64,000 bases of DNA from Candidatus Poribacteria bacterium (lineage in GTDB: Bacteria; Poribacteria; WGA-4E; WGA-3G), in contig VXMD01000042.1 of NCBI GenBank assembly GCA_009841255.1, positions 1-64,000 of the forward strand. The letters are read 5' to 3'. The first letter of the stretch is position 1. Each line of letters opens with the position of its first letter. The notes beneath the pieces were generated by a model. It had not been told where the DNA came from, searched no databases, and worked only from the letters and a program-made list of their open reading frames with translations. The position numbers were made by a program, and so were the translations under genes. Of the stretch, positions 8,732 through 15,872 are shown in pieces.

Positions 8732-9640
8732 ATTAAAAAAGCGGTTATTCCTATTGCTGGATACGGGACACGCCTGTTCCCTGCAACGAAAGCCGTGCCG
8801 AAAGCACTCTTCCCAATTGTCGCTCAGGATGGTATCGCGAAACCGATCATTCAGCTGATTATTGAGGAGGCATTGACGGCAGGTGTGGAGGAGGTGTGTC
8901 TCGTTGCCCAACCCCAGCAGGTCGAACCGATTGCAGGCTATTTTTCCAGTGACGTTGCGGATGCGATTCGCGAGAAGCCGGAATTAGCCGCACAGGCGGA
9001 TCGATTGGGAGAAATAAGCGAGCGGTTACATTTCGCGATTCAGGCAGAACCGGAAGGATTTGGACACGCCGTCTATTGTGCCAAAGATTTCGCCGCTGGT
9101 GAACCGGTCATGATTCTGCTTGGGGATCATCTCTATATTTCCGATTCAGGTATCTCCTGCGCGAAACAATTGGCGGAGATCTACACGCAGGTTGGGCAAT
9201 CTGTGACGAGTCTTGATCTCTGTCATGAAAGCGAACTCTCGCTCAACGGCATCGTTCACGGCAATCCTTCTACTGAATCCCCGAGGGGCTTTACATTGGC
9301 ACAAATCTCTGAAAAGCCGACGGCCGAGTTCGCGCAAGAACACCTCCGCGTCGAAGGTGTCCCCGATCAACAGTACCTCTGTAACTTCGGTATTGATCTT
9401 CTCAACCCCCTCCTCTTTGACATTCTGGACTATAACTACAGACACCAAATTGTGACGCATGGAGAGATTCAACTGCGGGATGCAATGTCAGAAATGATAA
9501 AACAGGAAGGCATGTACGGTTATCGCGTCGCAGGTGGGCGTTACGATACAGGAAACCCGCAGGACTTACTCAAAACTGTAAACGCCTTTGGTCTGCAGAG
9601 CCCCTATCGAGAAATGCTTGAGAATGAAAATCAACAGTGA
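8732..9640 (+). CDS. galU: UTP-glucose-1-phosphate uridylyltransferase-like nucleotidyltransferase
   Basis: A nucleotidyltransferase of about 303 residues. The nucleotide-binding signature AVIPIAGYGTRLFPATK, then VPKALFPI, lies upstream of the first ATG/GTG/TTG in frame (GTG 8795), so a start there would destroy the enzyme. The frame is open back to 8690. The likely start is ATT 8732 (or ATC 8729), giving an N-terminus like that of GalU (IKKAVIPIAG); GGAG at 8716-8719 and GGAAG at 8721-8725 are in reach. Other GalU features are ILLGDHLY and the EKPTAEFAQ region. It makes UDP-glucose or a related NDP-sugar. The GalU assignment within the family is probable, not certain. Confidence 0.75.
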   Translation: MKKAVIPIAGYGTRLFPATKAVPKALFPIVAQDGIAKPIIQLIIEEALTAGVEEVCLVAQPQQVEPIAGYFSSDVADAIREKPELAAQADRLGEISERLHFAIQAEPEGFGHAVYCAKDFAAGEPVMILLGDHLYISDSGISCAKQLAEIYTQVGQSVTSLDLCHESELSLNGIVHGNPSTESPRGFTLAQISEKPTAEFAQEHLRVEGVPDQQYLCNFGIDLLNPLLFDILDYNYRHQIVTHGEIQLRDAMSEMIKQEGMYGYRVAGGRYDTGNPQDLLKTVNAFGLQSPYREMLENENQQ

Positions 9641-9675
9641 CAAGATGTCCAACTGTTAGGAAGTAAGAAGACAGG

Positions 9676-10866
9676 ATGCCAAATAAGGAAGATCTCATCA
9701 CAACCACATTCGTAAATAGGCTCCGTCCTATGCGCCACGGATGGACGCTGACCCAACACCCATCAAAACCCTTCATCGAAAATGACAGGGAGCCAGATGT
9801 TATTGTCACTGAACCAAAGCGGAAGCCTATCGCTATTGAAGACAAGGTTGATGGCAAACACAGTCCTGATCTCAGTGGCGAAAAACAACTCAAGAATTTC
9901 TACATTGGCAAAACCCTTAAAGCGATAGGACATACAATTCACACCGGCATTGCTGTCCGATTTCCACACAGGTTCAGAGAGATAGAACAAGCCAAACTTA
10001 ATAAAAAAATGGAAAAAGCGGAGGACATTGCCTACTGCCTGCTTAGCGTGGAGGAGCCGCACCGCTTTCCGAAAGAGGGATGGCTAACGGGCAGTGTGGC
10101 GGACATTGCAACAGTTATCCGTGTTGGTGGAACCTCCATTTCTAAAATTGAGGAGGCGGTTCAGACGCTAAAAAATGGTGTTAACCACGCAGCGGCCCGC
10201 GCTGAACAGACTATCCAAGAATGTCCCGACATTGGTAAACGGATTGCCGATATCCTTGTCCAGGATCCAGGTAAGCAAACCTTACAGATGGCGATGCTCA
10301 TCATCGGAAATGCTTTTGTGTTCCAGAGTCTCCTTGCCCATAAACCCGGCATGGAAACCGTCCCAAGCCTCAGCGAAATTACCGAAGAATATAAAAACCT
10401 TTCTGTCTCCGAAGTCTTAGAAGCGTGGAAGCACATTCAGAATATTAATTATACGCCTATCTTCGGTGTGGCTGAACGGCTTGTACGTGTCCTGCAGGGC
10501 GATGATACATTAGTGGGTGATGTATTACGTATCTTGAGAAAAACTGCCCTTACCTTAGGAAGGATGGGACTCGCTCAAGAACATGAAATCGCAGGTATCG
10601 CTTTTCAAGAGTTCATCACCGAACGGAAAATCATCAAGGCAAACTACACCCGTCCCGAATCATCTGCACTCCTCTGCGCGCTGGTCTTACCACAACTAAA
10701 GAAGGATGCGAAAAATATCAAAGTCGCCGACTTTGCCTGTGGTACAGGCACACTCCTTAAAGGGAACGAAGAAGATAGGAACGTCAAACAGTGGCTTGAT
10801 GAGTATATCCAGGAGTTGGAGACAGACATTGAGTATGCAAGGATTGAGGAAGAAAGAGAGTTTTAG
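9676..10866 (+). pseudogene. Internally deleted nuclease-methyltransferase (restriction-modification remnant)
   Basis: A 396-residue frame. The N-terminus has a PD-(D/E)XK-like nuclease signature (PD41, then E55-D-K57 in IAIEDK). A helical region follows, then at about 350 the adenine-methyltransferase SAM motif ADFACGTGTLL. Directly after that, the frame runs into KGNEEDRNVKQWLDEYIQEL and stops. The rest of the methyltransferase fold, including the NPPY-type catalytic motif IV, is missing. The short tail resembles the extreme C-terminus of such enzymes, suggesting one in-frame internal deletion. Intact relatives combine cleavage and N6-adenine methylation. The TnpB element begins about 190 nt downstream. 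The product cannot methylate; whether the nuclease part works is unknown. Confidence 0.65.
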
Positions 10867-10898
10867 AAGTTTCTTACCTCGTCATGCTACTTCACAAG

Positions 10899-10919
10899 GC
10901 ACAAACTGAAAGTTTGTGC
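10899..10919. repeat. Perfect palindrome, possible terminator
   Basis: GCACAAAC and GTTTGTGC pair around TGAAA with an 8-bp stem, followed by TACAAAAAATC rather than a T run. It lies 33 nt after the restriction-modification remnant and could serve as a weak terminator on either strand or be a dispersed palindrome. Confidence 0.4.
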
Positions 10920-11012
10920 TACAAAAAATCTCTTAGCAATCTCCCGTCCCACCCCCGGTCTCCTTTAGGTAGAGGATGTAGACGGCATATAGGTTTATCG
11001 TTGAAAAAACAT

Positions 11013-11041
11013 TTGACATTCACCTAAAAATGTGGTATAAC
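11013..11041 (+). promoter_or_regulatory. Near-consensus promoter at the left edge of the TnpB element
   Basis: TTGACA (11013-11018), a 17-nt spacer and TATAAC (11036-11041) are close to the sigma-70 consensus. Transcription would enter the element through its left-end hairpin and read tnpB. It may lie just outside the element and so be host-derived. Confidence 0.55.
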
Positions 11042-11055
11042 TAAAGTATCGTGTT

Positions 11056-11098
11056 GGACCGACATGTCAAGCATTGTCTCTCGGCAATGTGTCGGTCC
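11056..11098 (+). repeat. Left-end hairpin of the TnpB element
   Basis: GGACCGACA (11056-11064) pairs with TGTCGGTCC (11090-11098), and inside it CATTG (11072-11076) pairs with CAATG (11085-11089). Imperfect subterminal hairpins of this kind are recognised by the single-strand transposase of IS200/IS605 elements. Confidence 0.65.
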
Positions 11099-11140
11099 CA
11101 CCCACTTGACAGGGGTTAAAGACACGATGCACGATATACC

Positions 11141-12253
11141 GTGAGAAAAACCTATAAACACAAGTTCCAGCACCAATCGAATACAATCAAACTTGGTAAC
11201 ATGATTGACGAGATGTGGCAGATACATGTGCATATCCTGCTGTTGGAGCGTCGGTATTATCGTATGTTTGGCAAAAATGTTTCAGCCTACAGACTCAATA
11301 GACATGTTGCGAAACTCAAAAAACGGACGAAACCGCATTGGGCAGACCTACCGAGTCAAGTTGTCCAAGACGTTGTATTGCGATATGGCAAATCACAAGA
11401 TGCTTTTTTTCAGAACAAGAAAGACCGCAAAGCAGGTAAAACAAACCGAAAAGTCGGTAAACCGAAAATCAAGCCTCGCCACAAATACAACTCTATGACG
11501 TTCACACAAACAGGCTATGCACTTGAAGAGAATCGTATTAAAATCAATTGCATAGATACCTGGTTTTCTTTCCACAAACACCGCGAAATCAAAGGACTGA
11601 TCAAGACGATCACAATCAAACGTGATAGGTGCGGAGACTATTGGATATATTTTTCGTGCGAGAATGTTGGCGATTCCAAGCCGAAATCCAAGACGGGTAA
11701 GAGCGCAGGGTTTGACTACGGAAACAAGACATTCCTCACAAGCAGCGAAGGCGATAAGATAGAATCTCCGCAGTTTTTCAAACAATCCCTCAAGACGTTG
11801 CAATCTCTCAACAAAGCCCTGAGTCGTAAAGTCAAAGGTTCTAACAATTGGTATCGTGCCTGTCGTGCTTTGGCGAGGCACCACAGAAAAGTTGCCAGAC
11901 AAAGATCAGATTGGCAGTGGAAACTCGCCACCGAACTCTGCGCACAATTTGATACGCTTTGCTTTGAAACTTTGAACCTTGAGGGTATGAAACGGTTGTG
12001 GGGACGTAAGGTCTCTGACCACGCCTTCTATCAGTTTCTGCAGATATTGGAACAGAAGTGTGCAAAGCACGGTAAAAACTTCGTTCAAATCGGACAATGG
12101 ACTGCCACGACGAAGCCTTGCAGTGATTGCGGTTACCACAACAAAGAACTCTCTCTTAACGATAGACAGTGGACATGTCCTGAATGTGGTTCTCACCATG
12201 ATCGAGACATCAACGCTGCTATCAATATCAAACAGGCAGGCTTGGCTGCCTAA
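11141..12253 (+). CDS. tnpB: TnpB RNA-guided endonuclease, IS605 family
   Basis: A 370-residue TnpB starting at GTG 11141 with the typical opening MRKTYKHKF. The RuvC residues appear intact: D192 in GFDYGNK, E276 in CFETLNLEGM and the DRDINAA motif (D354/D356). A four-cysteine zinc ribbon (C327, C330, C346, C349) sits between the last two RuvC motifs, as in active TnpBs. By family knowledge, TnpB uses an omega-RNA from the element's right end to cut DNA at the empty donor site, helping the element persist. The reading frame is undamaged. Confidence 0.9.
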   Translation: MRKTYKHKFQHQSNTIKLGNMIDEMWQIHVHILLLERRYYRMFGKNVSAYRLNRHVAKLKKRTKPHWADLPSQVVQDVVLRYGKSQDAFFQNKKDRKAGKTNRKVGKPKIKPRHKYNSMTFTQTGYALEENRIKINCIDTWFSFHKHREIKGLIKTITIKRDRCGDYWIYFSCENVGDSKPKSKTGKSAGFDYGNKTFLTSSEGDKIESPQFFKQSLKTLQSLNKALSRKVKGSNNWYRACRALARHHRKVARQRSDWQWKLATELCAQFDTLCFETLNLEGMKRLWGRKVSDHAFYQFLQILEQKCAKHGKNFVQIGQWTATTKPCSDCGYHNKELSLNDRQWTCPECGSHHDRDINAAINIKQAGLAA

Positions 12254-12336
12254 AGTGGAGCGACAGTAAGACGGTGGACTTTTTGAGAAAACCGCAGTCG
12301 CGAGGAAGCACAAGCCCCAACCTTCAGGTTGTGGGT
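12150..12336 (+). ncRNA. Putative omega-RNA at the right end of the TnpB element
   Basis: Placed by analogy: omega-RNAs overlap the tnpB 3' end and stop at the right boundary, with the guide taken from flanking DNA. The terminal hairpin (12315-12335) fits. If the boundary is near 12336, the guide would be copied from the hydrolase gene beyond it. The 5' end is a guess. Confidence 0.4.
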
Positions 12337-13052
12337 ACCTTTGACTCTAACGTTTCCCCAACCTCTAACGAAATAATTTCCACATCCTGAGACGCCGTCA
12401 ACTTACGGAGTTCTTCGGGTGTTCCTGTCAACAGTGGAAAAGTCCCATAATGAATGGGCAGAATCGCTGGGACGTTGAGCAATTGCGCGGCGTAAGCGGC
12501 TTCACGCGGTCCCATTGTAAAATGGTCGCCAATGGGGAGCAACGCAAGGTCGGGTTGGTAAATCTCACCGATAATCCGCATATCTCCGAAGACATTCGTA
12601 TCCCCGGCGTGGTAAATTTTGTAGCCGTTCCCGAATTCAATTACGTAGCCTGCGGGTTCACCCAGATAAACTGTTGTGCCGTTTTCTTCTGTGAAGCTAC
12701 TACTATGGTTTGCTGAGACCATTGTTGCTTTCACGCCGCCGACAGTGACAGTGCCACCCTTATTCATACCGATCGTGTTCTCGACCCCTTGATTACCAAG
12801 CCATCCTGCAATTTCAACGATAGACACAACTGTCGATCCATGTTTTTTCGCCAATGGTGCTGCATCGCTAATGTGATCGGCGTGCCCGTGCGTTATGAGG
12901 ATTGCATCAAGACGGTCAAAGGTCTTGAGCGCATCAGGACACACTGGGTTGTTAGTGACCCACGGATCTATGAGGAGCGTTTGCCCGTCTACTTCGATTT
13001 TAAAGGTGGAGTGTCCGAGCCATGTCAGGCGAATACCATTGTTAAGTTCCAT
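12324..13052 (-). CDS. UPF0173 metal-dependent hydrolase (metallo-beta-lactamase fold)
   Basis: A 242-residue protein with the opening LTWLGHSTF, the metal-binding motif ITHGHADH (HGHADH 55-60), a later HAGDTNVFGD segment and the closing PIHYGTFPLL, all diagnostic of UPF0173/UlaG-like metallohydrolases. Substrates are mostly unknown. The C-terminus is odd: after GETLE the frame runs SKVPTT and then stops at a TGA that lies in the loop of the TnpB element's right-end hairpin. The element has apparently supplied the last codons and the stop. It overlaps the downstream-encoded PLP enzyme start region by 11 nt, so the two are probably cotranscribed. Confidence 0.85.
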   Translation of the reverse strand: MELNNGIRLTWLGHSTFKIEVDGQTLLIDPWVTNNPVCPDALKTFDRLDAILITHGHADHISDAAPLAKKHGSTVVSIVEIAGWLGNQGVENTIGMNKGGTVTVGGVKATMVSANHSSSFTEENGTTVYLGEPAGYVIEFGNGYKIYHAGDTNVFGDMRIIGEIYQPDLALLPIGDHFTMGPREAAYAAQLLNVPAILPIHYGTFPLLTGTPEELRKLTASQDVEIISLEVGETLESKVPTT

Positions 13053-14160
13053 CGAGAATTTCCTTTAGTCTTTCGGCGATGATTTCTACCTCTCCGGGCA
13101 TTAGCGTTTGTCCATTGATGATGACACTGTTTTCCCCTGTTCCTGGGATGTCAATAGCGGGTTCGCCCTCTGCGAGTTGCTGAAGGATTTCGTTCCGTGT
13201 GATGCCGAGGTGTTCCGCATCAAATCGGATTTCGGTGCGGGGCATCGGTTGTCCGGCTTCGGAGGGAAAGATACGATGTACTGTAACACCTTGGATATCT
13301 GTGAACACTTCGTCGTAGTAGGTAACCTGATCCTCGTAGGACTGCTGTAATTTGTCGTGGTCCTGATTCAAGTACCATTCGATAGCGGCAAGGAGTCCTA
13401 CCAACTCTTCTTTCCCCACCTTCATCCCCCTACCGATAAAAGGGTGCGGGGGTCCGTTGAAGGCGGTAGCTTCAATCAACGCTTTTTTTCCGACGATTAA
13501 CCCACTGCTCTGTGGTCCGCACAAGCCTTTTCCGCCGCTAAAGAGTGCCAAATCCGCACCCATCTGTGTGAAACGCCATAGATTTTCTGGGGGTGGTAAC
13601 TGTGCGGCGGCATCAACGATAAGAGGGACATTGTGCTTTTTGGCTATTGAGATGGCTTCTTCATAAGGTACCCAGAGATGTTCCCTACTGGGGTTTGCGA
13701 AGTAGAAAATCGCGGCGGTCTTTTCCGTAATGGCGTTTTCTAATTCATCAGGGGTCGTCCCCTTTTCGTCTCCTATTTCTACGAATGTGACACCGGCCTG
13801 CCGAACGGCAAAATCGTATCCGACGCGACCGTGACGATGCACAATGACTTCACTTTTCATCGATGGATCAAGGTGAGGCAATTTTTCACGCTTGTTAGGG
13901 TCAAGTCCAGTGATACACGCCGCTGTGCTGAGTGTCAGGGCAGCAGCGGCACCACAGGAGACATACGCCGCTTCGTTGTGAGTGAGTTTCGCAATCTCTT
14001 CCCCGACCCGTTTTTGGAGTTCGATGATGTCTACAAAGTGTTTGGCAGCGTCCGCCATCGCCGCGACGACCTCGGATGGCATAATCGAACCACCGAGCCG
14101 TGTGAGCGTTGCGTTACCGTTGATGACTGTGCGAATGCCTAAGCGTTTGTAGATATTCAT
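13042..14160 (-). CDS. SelA/DgaE-like PLP-dependent enzyme
   Basis: A 372-residue fold-type I PLP enzyme opening with the characteristic RTVINGNATLTRLGGS. The probable Schiff-base lysine is K211 in FSGGKGLCGPQ, with the cofactor-binding aspartate at D183 (VDAAAQLPP). This group includes selenocysteine synthase relatives and D-glucosaminate-6-phosphate ammonia lyase (DgaE). At 372 residues and without an adjacent selB or tRNA-Sec, a small-molecule lyase or transferase is likelier than selenocysteine synthesis. Its stop region overlaps the hydrolase start by 11 nt. Confidence 0.75.
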   Translation of the reverse strand: MNIYKRLGIRTVINGNATLTRLGGSIMPSEVVAAMADAAKHFVDIIELQKRVGEEIAKLTHNEAAYVSCGAAAALTLSTAACITGLDPNKREKLPHLDPSMKSEVIVHRHGRVGYDFAVRQAGVTFVEIGDEKGTTPDELENAITEKTAAIFYFANPSREHLWVPYEEAISIAKKHNVPLIVDAAAQLPPPENLWRFTQMGADLALFSGGKGLCGPQSSGLIVGKKALIEATAFNGPPHPFIGRGMKVGKEELVGLLAAIEWYLNQDHDKLQQSYEDQVTYYDEVFTDIQGVTVHRIFPSEAGQPMPRTEIRFDAEHLGITRNEILQQLAEGEPAIDIPGTGENSVIINGQTLMPGEVEIIAERLKEILDGT

Positions 14161-14163
14161 TTT

Positions 14164-14255
14164 TTTAGGGTTACCAGTAACCGGTAAAGAAGTTACCAGT
14201 TACGCAAGCGTAAAAGGGAACTTTCTTTAACTGGTAACTGGGGACTGGTTACTTT
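14164..14255. repeat. Heptamer repeat spacer (TTACCAG/CTGGTAA)
   Basis: Inverted TTACCAG-type and CTGGTAA-type heptamers on both sides of a short loop, the same composition as at 2557-2643. It separates the PLP-enzyme gene from the ATPase gene upstream of it. Confidence 0.6.
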
Positions 14256-14270
14256 TTCACTGAAAACTAT

Positions 14271-15083
14271 TTACCCGACTTCCTCACCGTCCAATTTACC
14301 GACGTGGAGGTCAATCTCATCGCGCGACTCAATCTTGTCCACCTTACCGTCTGCCATGTGGAAGATGCGGTCGGAGACATCTAACATTTTGTGATCGTGT
14401 GTTGCGGTGATGATGGTTACGCCGTTTTCAGCATTGAGTCGACGGAGTAAGGCAATAATTTCAAGCCCGGTTTTGGTGTCCAAGTTTCCTGTCGGTTCAT
14501 CGGCGAGAACGATTGCGGGATCATTTGCGAGCGAACGTGCGATTGCGACACGCTGTTGCTGTCCACCGGAGAGTTCTAACGGCTTGTGTTGCACGCGATC
14601 ACCGAGTCCAACGAGTGTAAGGAGGTCAACGCCTTTTTCTCTGCTTTCGTCGGCACTCATACCGGCGAAGATCATCGGAAGTGAGACGTTTTCGAGTGCG
14701 GTCATAACAGGGATAAGGTTGAACGCTTGAAAGATATAACCGATCTTTCGGCAGCGGAGCCACGCGAGTTCGTACGCGTCGAGTTGTGCGATGTCCACCT
14801 CATCAATGTAGACTCTGCCTTCGGTCGGTTTATCTAAGCCACCAATCATGTTGAATAACGTTGATTTCCCTGAACCGGAGGGACCCATAATAGAGATATA
14901 CTCACCCCGCTGGATTTGGAAATTGACACCGCGGAGTGCATCCACGGTCTGTGTTCCCATCTCATATCGTTTGATGAGGTTCCGGACGCGAACTGTATTT
15001 TCCTTTGGCAGGATGCGTTGAAACTTTTCTGGTGTCTCGGAGAGAATCGCATTAACATCGCCTATTTCTGTTGGGATATTCAT
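14271..15083 (-). CDS. LolD/MacB-type ABC ATPase
   Basis: A 270-residue ATPase with Walker A GPSGSGKS (67-74), Q-loop Q119, signature LSGGQQQ (171-177) and Walker B IVLADEP (191-197). The ADEPTGNLD stretch marks the LolD/MacB/FtsE group, which powers FtsX-like permeases. An extra stretch of about 30 residues precedes the fold. The start is ATG 15083 with AAGGAG upstream. It ends a run of minus-strand genes that begins with the giant FtsX fusion (19614-26945), so it is the natural candidate ATPase for that permease. The pairing is inference. Confidence 0.85.
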   Translation of the reverse strand: MNIPTEIGDVNAILSETPEKFQRILPKENTVRVRNLIKRYEMGTQTVDALRGVNFQIQRGEYISIMGPSGSGKSTLFNMIGGLDKPTEGRVYIDEVDIAQLDAYELAWLRCRKIGYIFQAFNLIPVMTALENVSLPMIFAGMSADESREKGVDLLTLVGLGDRVQHKPLELSGGQQQRVAIARSLANDPAIVLADEPTGNLDTKTGLEIIALLRRLNAENGVTIITATHDHKMLDVSDRIFHMADGKVDKIESRDEIDLHVGKLDGEEVG

Positions 15084-15212
15084 TTTTTTCTCCTTTAATG
15101 GTTATTGGTAGTCGACTATCAGCCAGAAGGACTTGTGGTACGGAAGAACGTTGGCAACTGCTACGCGCTCTACCAACAACCGACAACTGACTCCTGATTG
15201 CCATTGTGTTAC

Positions 15213-15680
15213 TTATCGCCTCTGTAGAAATCCAAAGAACCCTGATTTTGCGGGTTCGGGTTCAGGTGTTGCAGGCGTGTTCTGTTGAGCGGTAGGGATG
15301 GCGAACCCTATGAAATTTCGTTTACCGAGTTGCTGCATAAACGTAAAGAGGGAGGTTTCCGCTTCTTTCCGCGTCAACTGATACTGTTTTTGGACCCCTT
15401 TTATAATCTGCGAAATGTTATGCTTACCGTCGCACATCTGCCATACATACGTCCCGATGGAATCCAACACGATAACCCTTTTATTTGGCAGCATAAAAAG
15501 TTTACTGGTGAGTCGGATCCAGAGTTTGTCTTTCTGTGGAACGACGAGTGAGGCTTCACCTTTGTCGTCTATCTCCCAAGTTATCAACTGATTCCGCACA
15601 GGGAAGGACTTCATCACCTGCGTTCGGTCCACATCTGGACGTTTCTTGAGTTTGAGGGTATATAGAATTCTATTTAGCAT
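15213..15680 (-). CDS. PqqD-like domain protein
   Basis: A 155-residue protein. The core (about 60-125) reads like PqqD: a conserved hydrophobic strand, then LDSIGTYVWQMCDGKHNISQ and a helical segment ending EAETSLFTFMQQLGKRNFI. PqqD-type domains are peptide chaperones that present a precursor to a radical-SAM enzyme; none is in the window. In this setting, between an ABC ATPase and a transporter-like gene, it may be an accessory peptide-binding subunit. Its ribosome site is the CCGCAAGG end of repeat copy C. The C-terminus is proline/alanine-rich. Confidence 0.65.
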   Translation of the reverse strand: MLNRILYTLKLKKRPDVDRTQVMKSFPVRNQLITWEIDDKGEASLVVPQKDKLWIRLTSKLFMLPNKRVIVLDSIGTYVWQMCDGKHNISQIIKGVQKQYQLTRKEAETSLFTFMQQLGKRNFIGFAIPTAQQNTPATPEPEPAKSGFFGFLQRR

Positions 15681-15725
15681 TTTTAATGATTCCTTGCGGT
15701 TCGGTCAGGTGGGTTTGATGCATAA
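15681..15725 (-). repeat. RBS-bearing mosaic repeat, copy C
   Basis: Reading the minus strand, CACCTGACCGAA is followed by CCGCAAGG (15699-15692) and an 11-nt spacer to the ATG of the PqqD-like gene. The same CTGACCGAA-CCGCAAGG block occurs before pyrB. Confidence 0.65.
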
Positions 15726-15735
15726 GGTGTCTTTC

Positions 15736-15872
15736 CGTATATCCGCCTGCGCCGATGTTGCAGGCTATTGTCTCCCTCATAATTCAAGACCGTAGTTCGT
15801 AATGTAATGGAGAACGGATTTAAGGAAAGCACTTCAATGATGAATCCCATGTTGTTCCTCCGCAAGATACGT
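15736..15872 (+). repeat. Mosaic repeat, copy C2, not facing a gene start
   Basis: Modules ATCCGCCTGCGCC...TTGCAGGCTA, TTCGTAATGTAATGGAGAACG (15806-15826) and a CCGCAAGA end (15860-15867) are followed by TTTAAAAATG. The ATG opens only a frame of about 34 codons, running antisense to the next gene's 3' end. This copy therefore serves no visible gene. Confidence 0.55.

Larger units (their letters stand above)
11050..12336 (+). mobile_element. Solitary IS200/IS605-family TnpB element (IS1341-like)
   Basis: The element contains tnpB only; no Y1 tyrosine transposase (TnpA) is nearby, so it would depend on a TnpA encoded elsewhere. The left end holds a subterminal hairpin (11056-11098). The right end holds the CCCCAACC-TTCA-GGTTGTGGG hairpin (12315-12335) typical of IS605-type right ends. 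Exact ends are not fixed by a target duplication because this family makes none. It lies between the broken restriction-modification gene and the 3' end of a hydrolase gene. Confidence 0.7.

Noticed and set aside
11393-11902. 169-codon minus-strand open frame within tnpB
   Set aside because: It is fully antisense to an intact TnpB with all active-site motifs; no start signal or domain was recognised.
11050-12336. Complete IS605 with tnpA
   Set aside because: No Y1 transposase frame (HUH motif) was found on either side of tnpB.
13042-14160. Selenocysteine synthase (selA)
   Set aside because: The protein is shorter than typical SelA, and no selB, selD or tRNA-Sec is nearby; the DgaE-like branch fits better.
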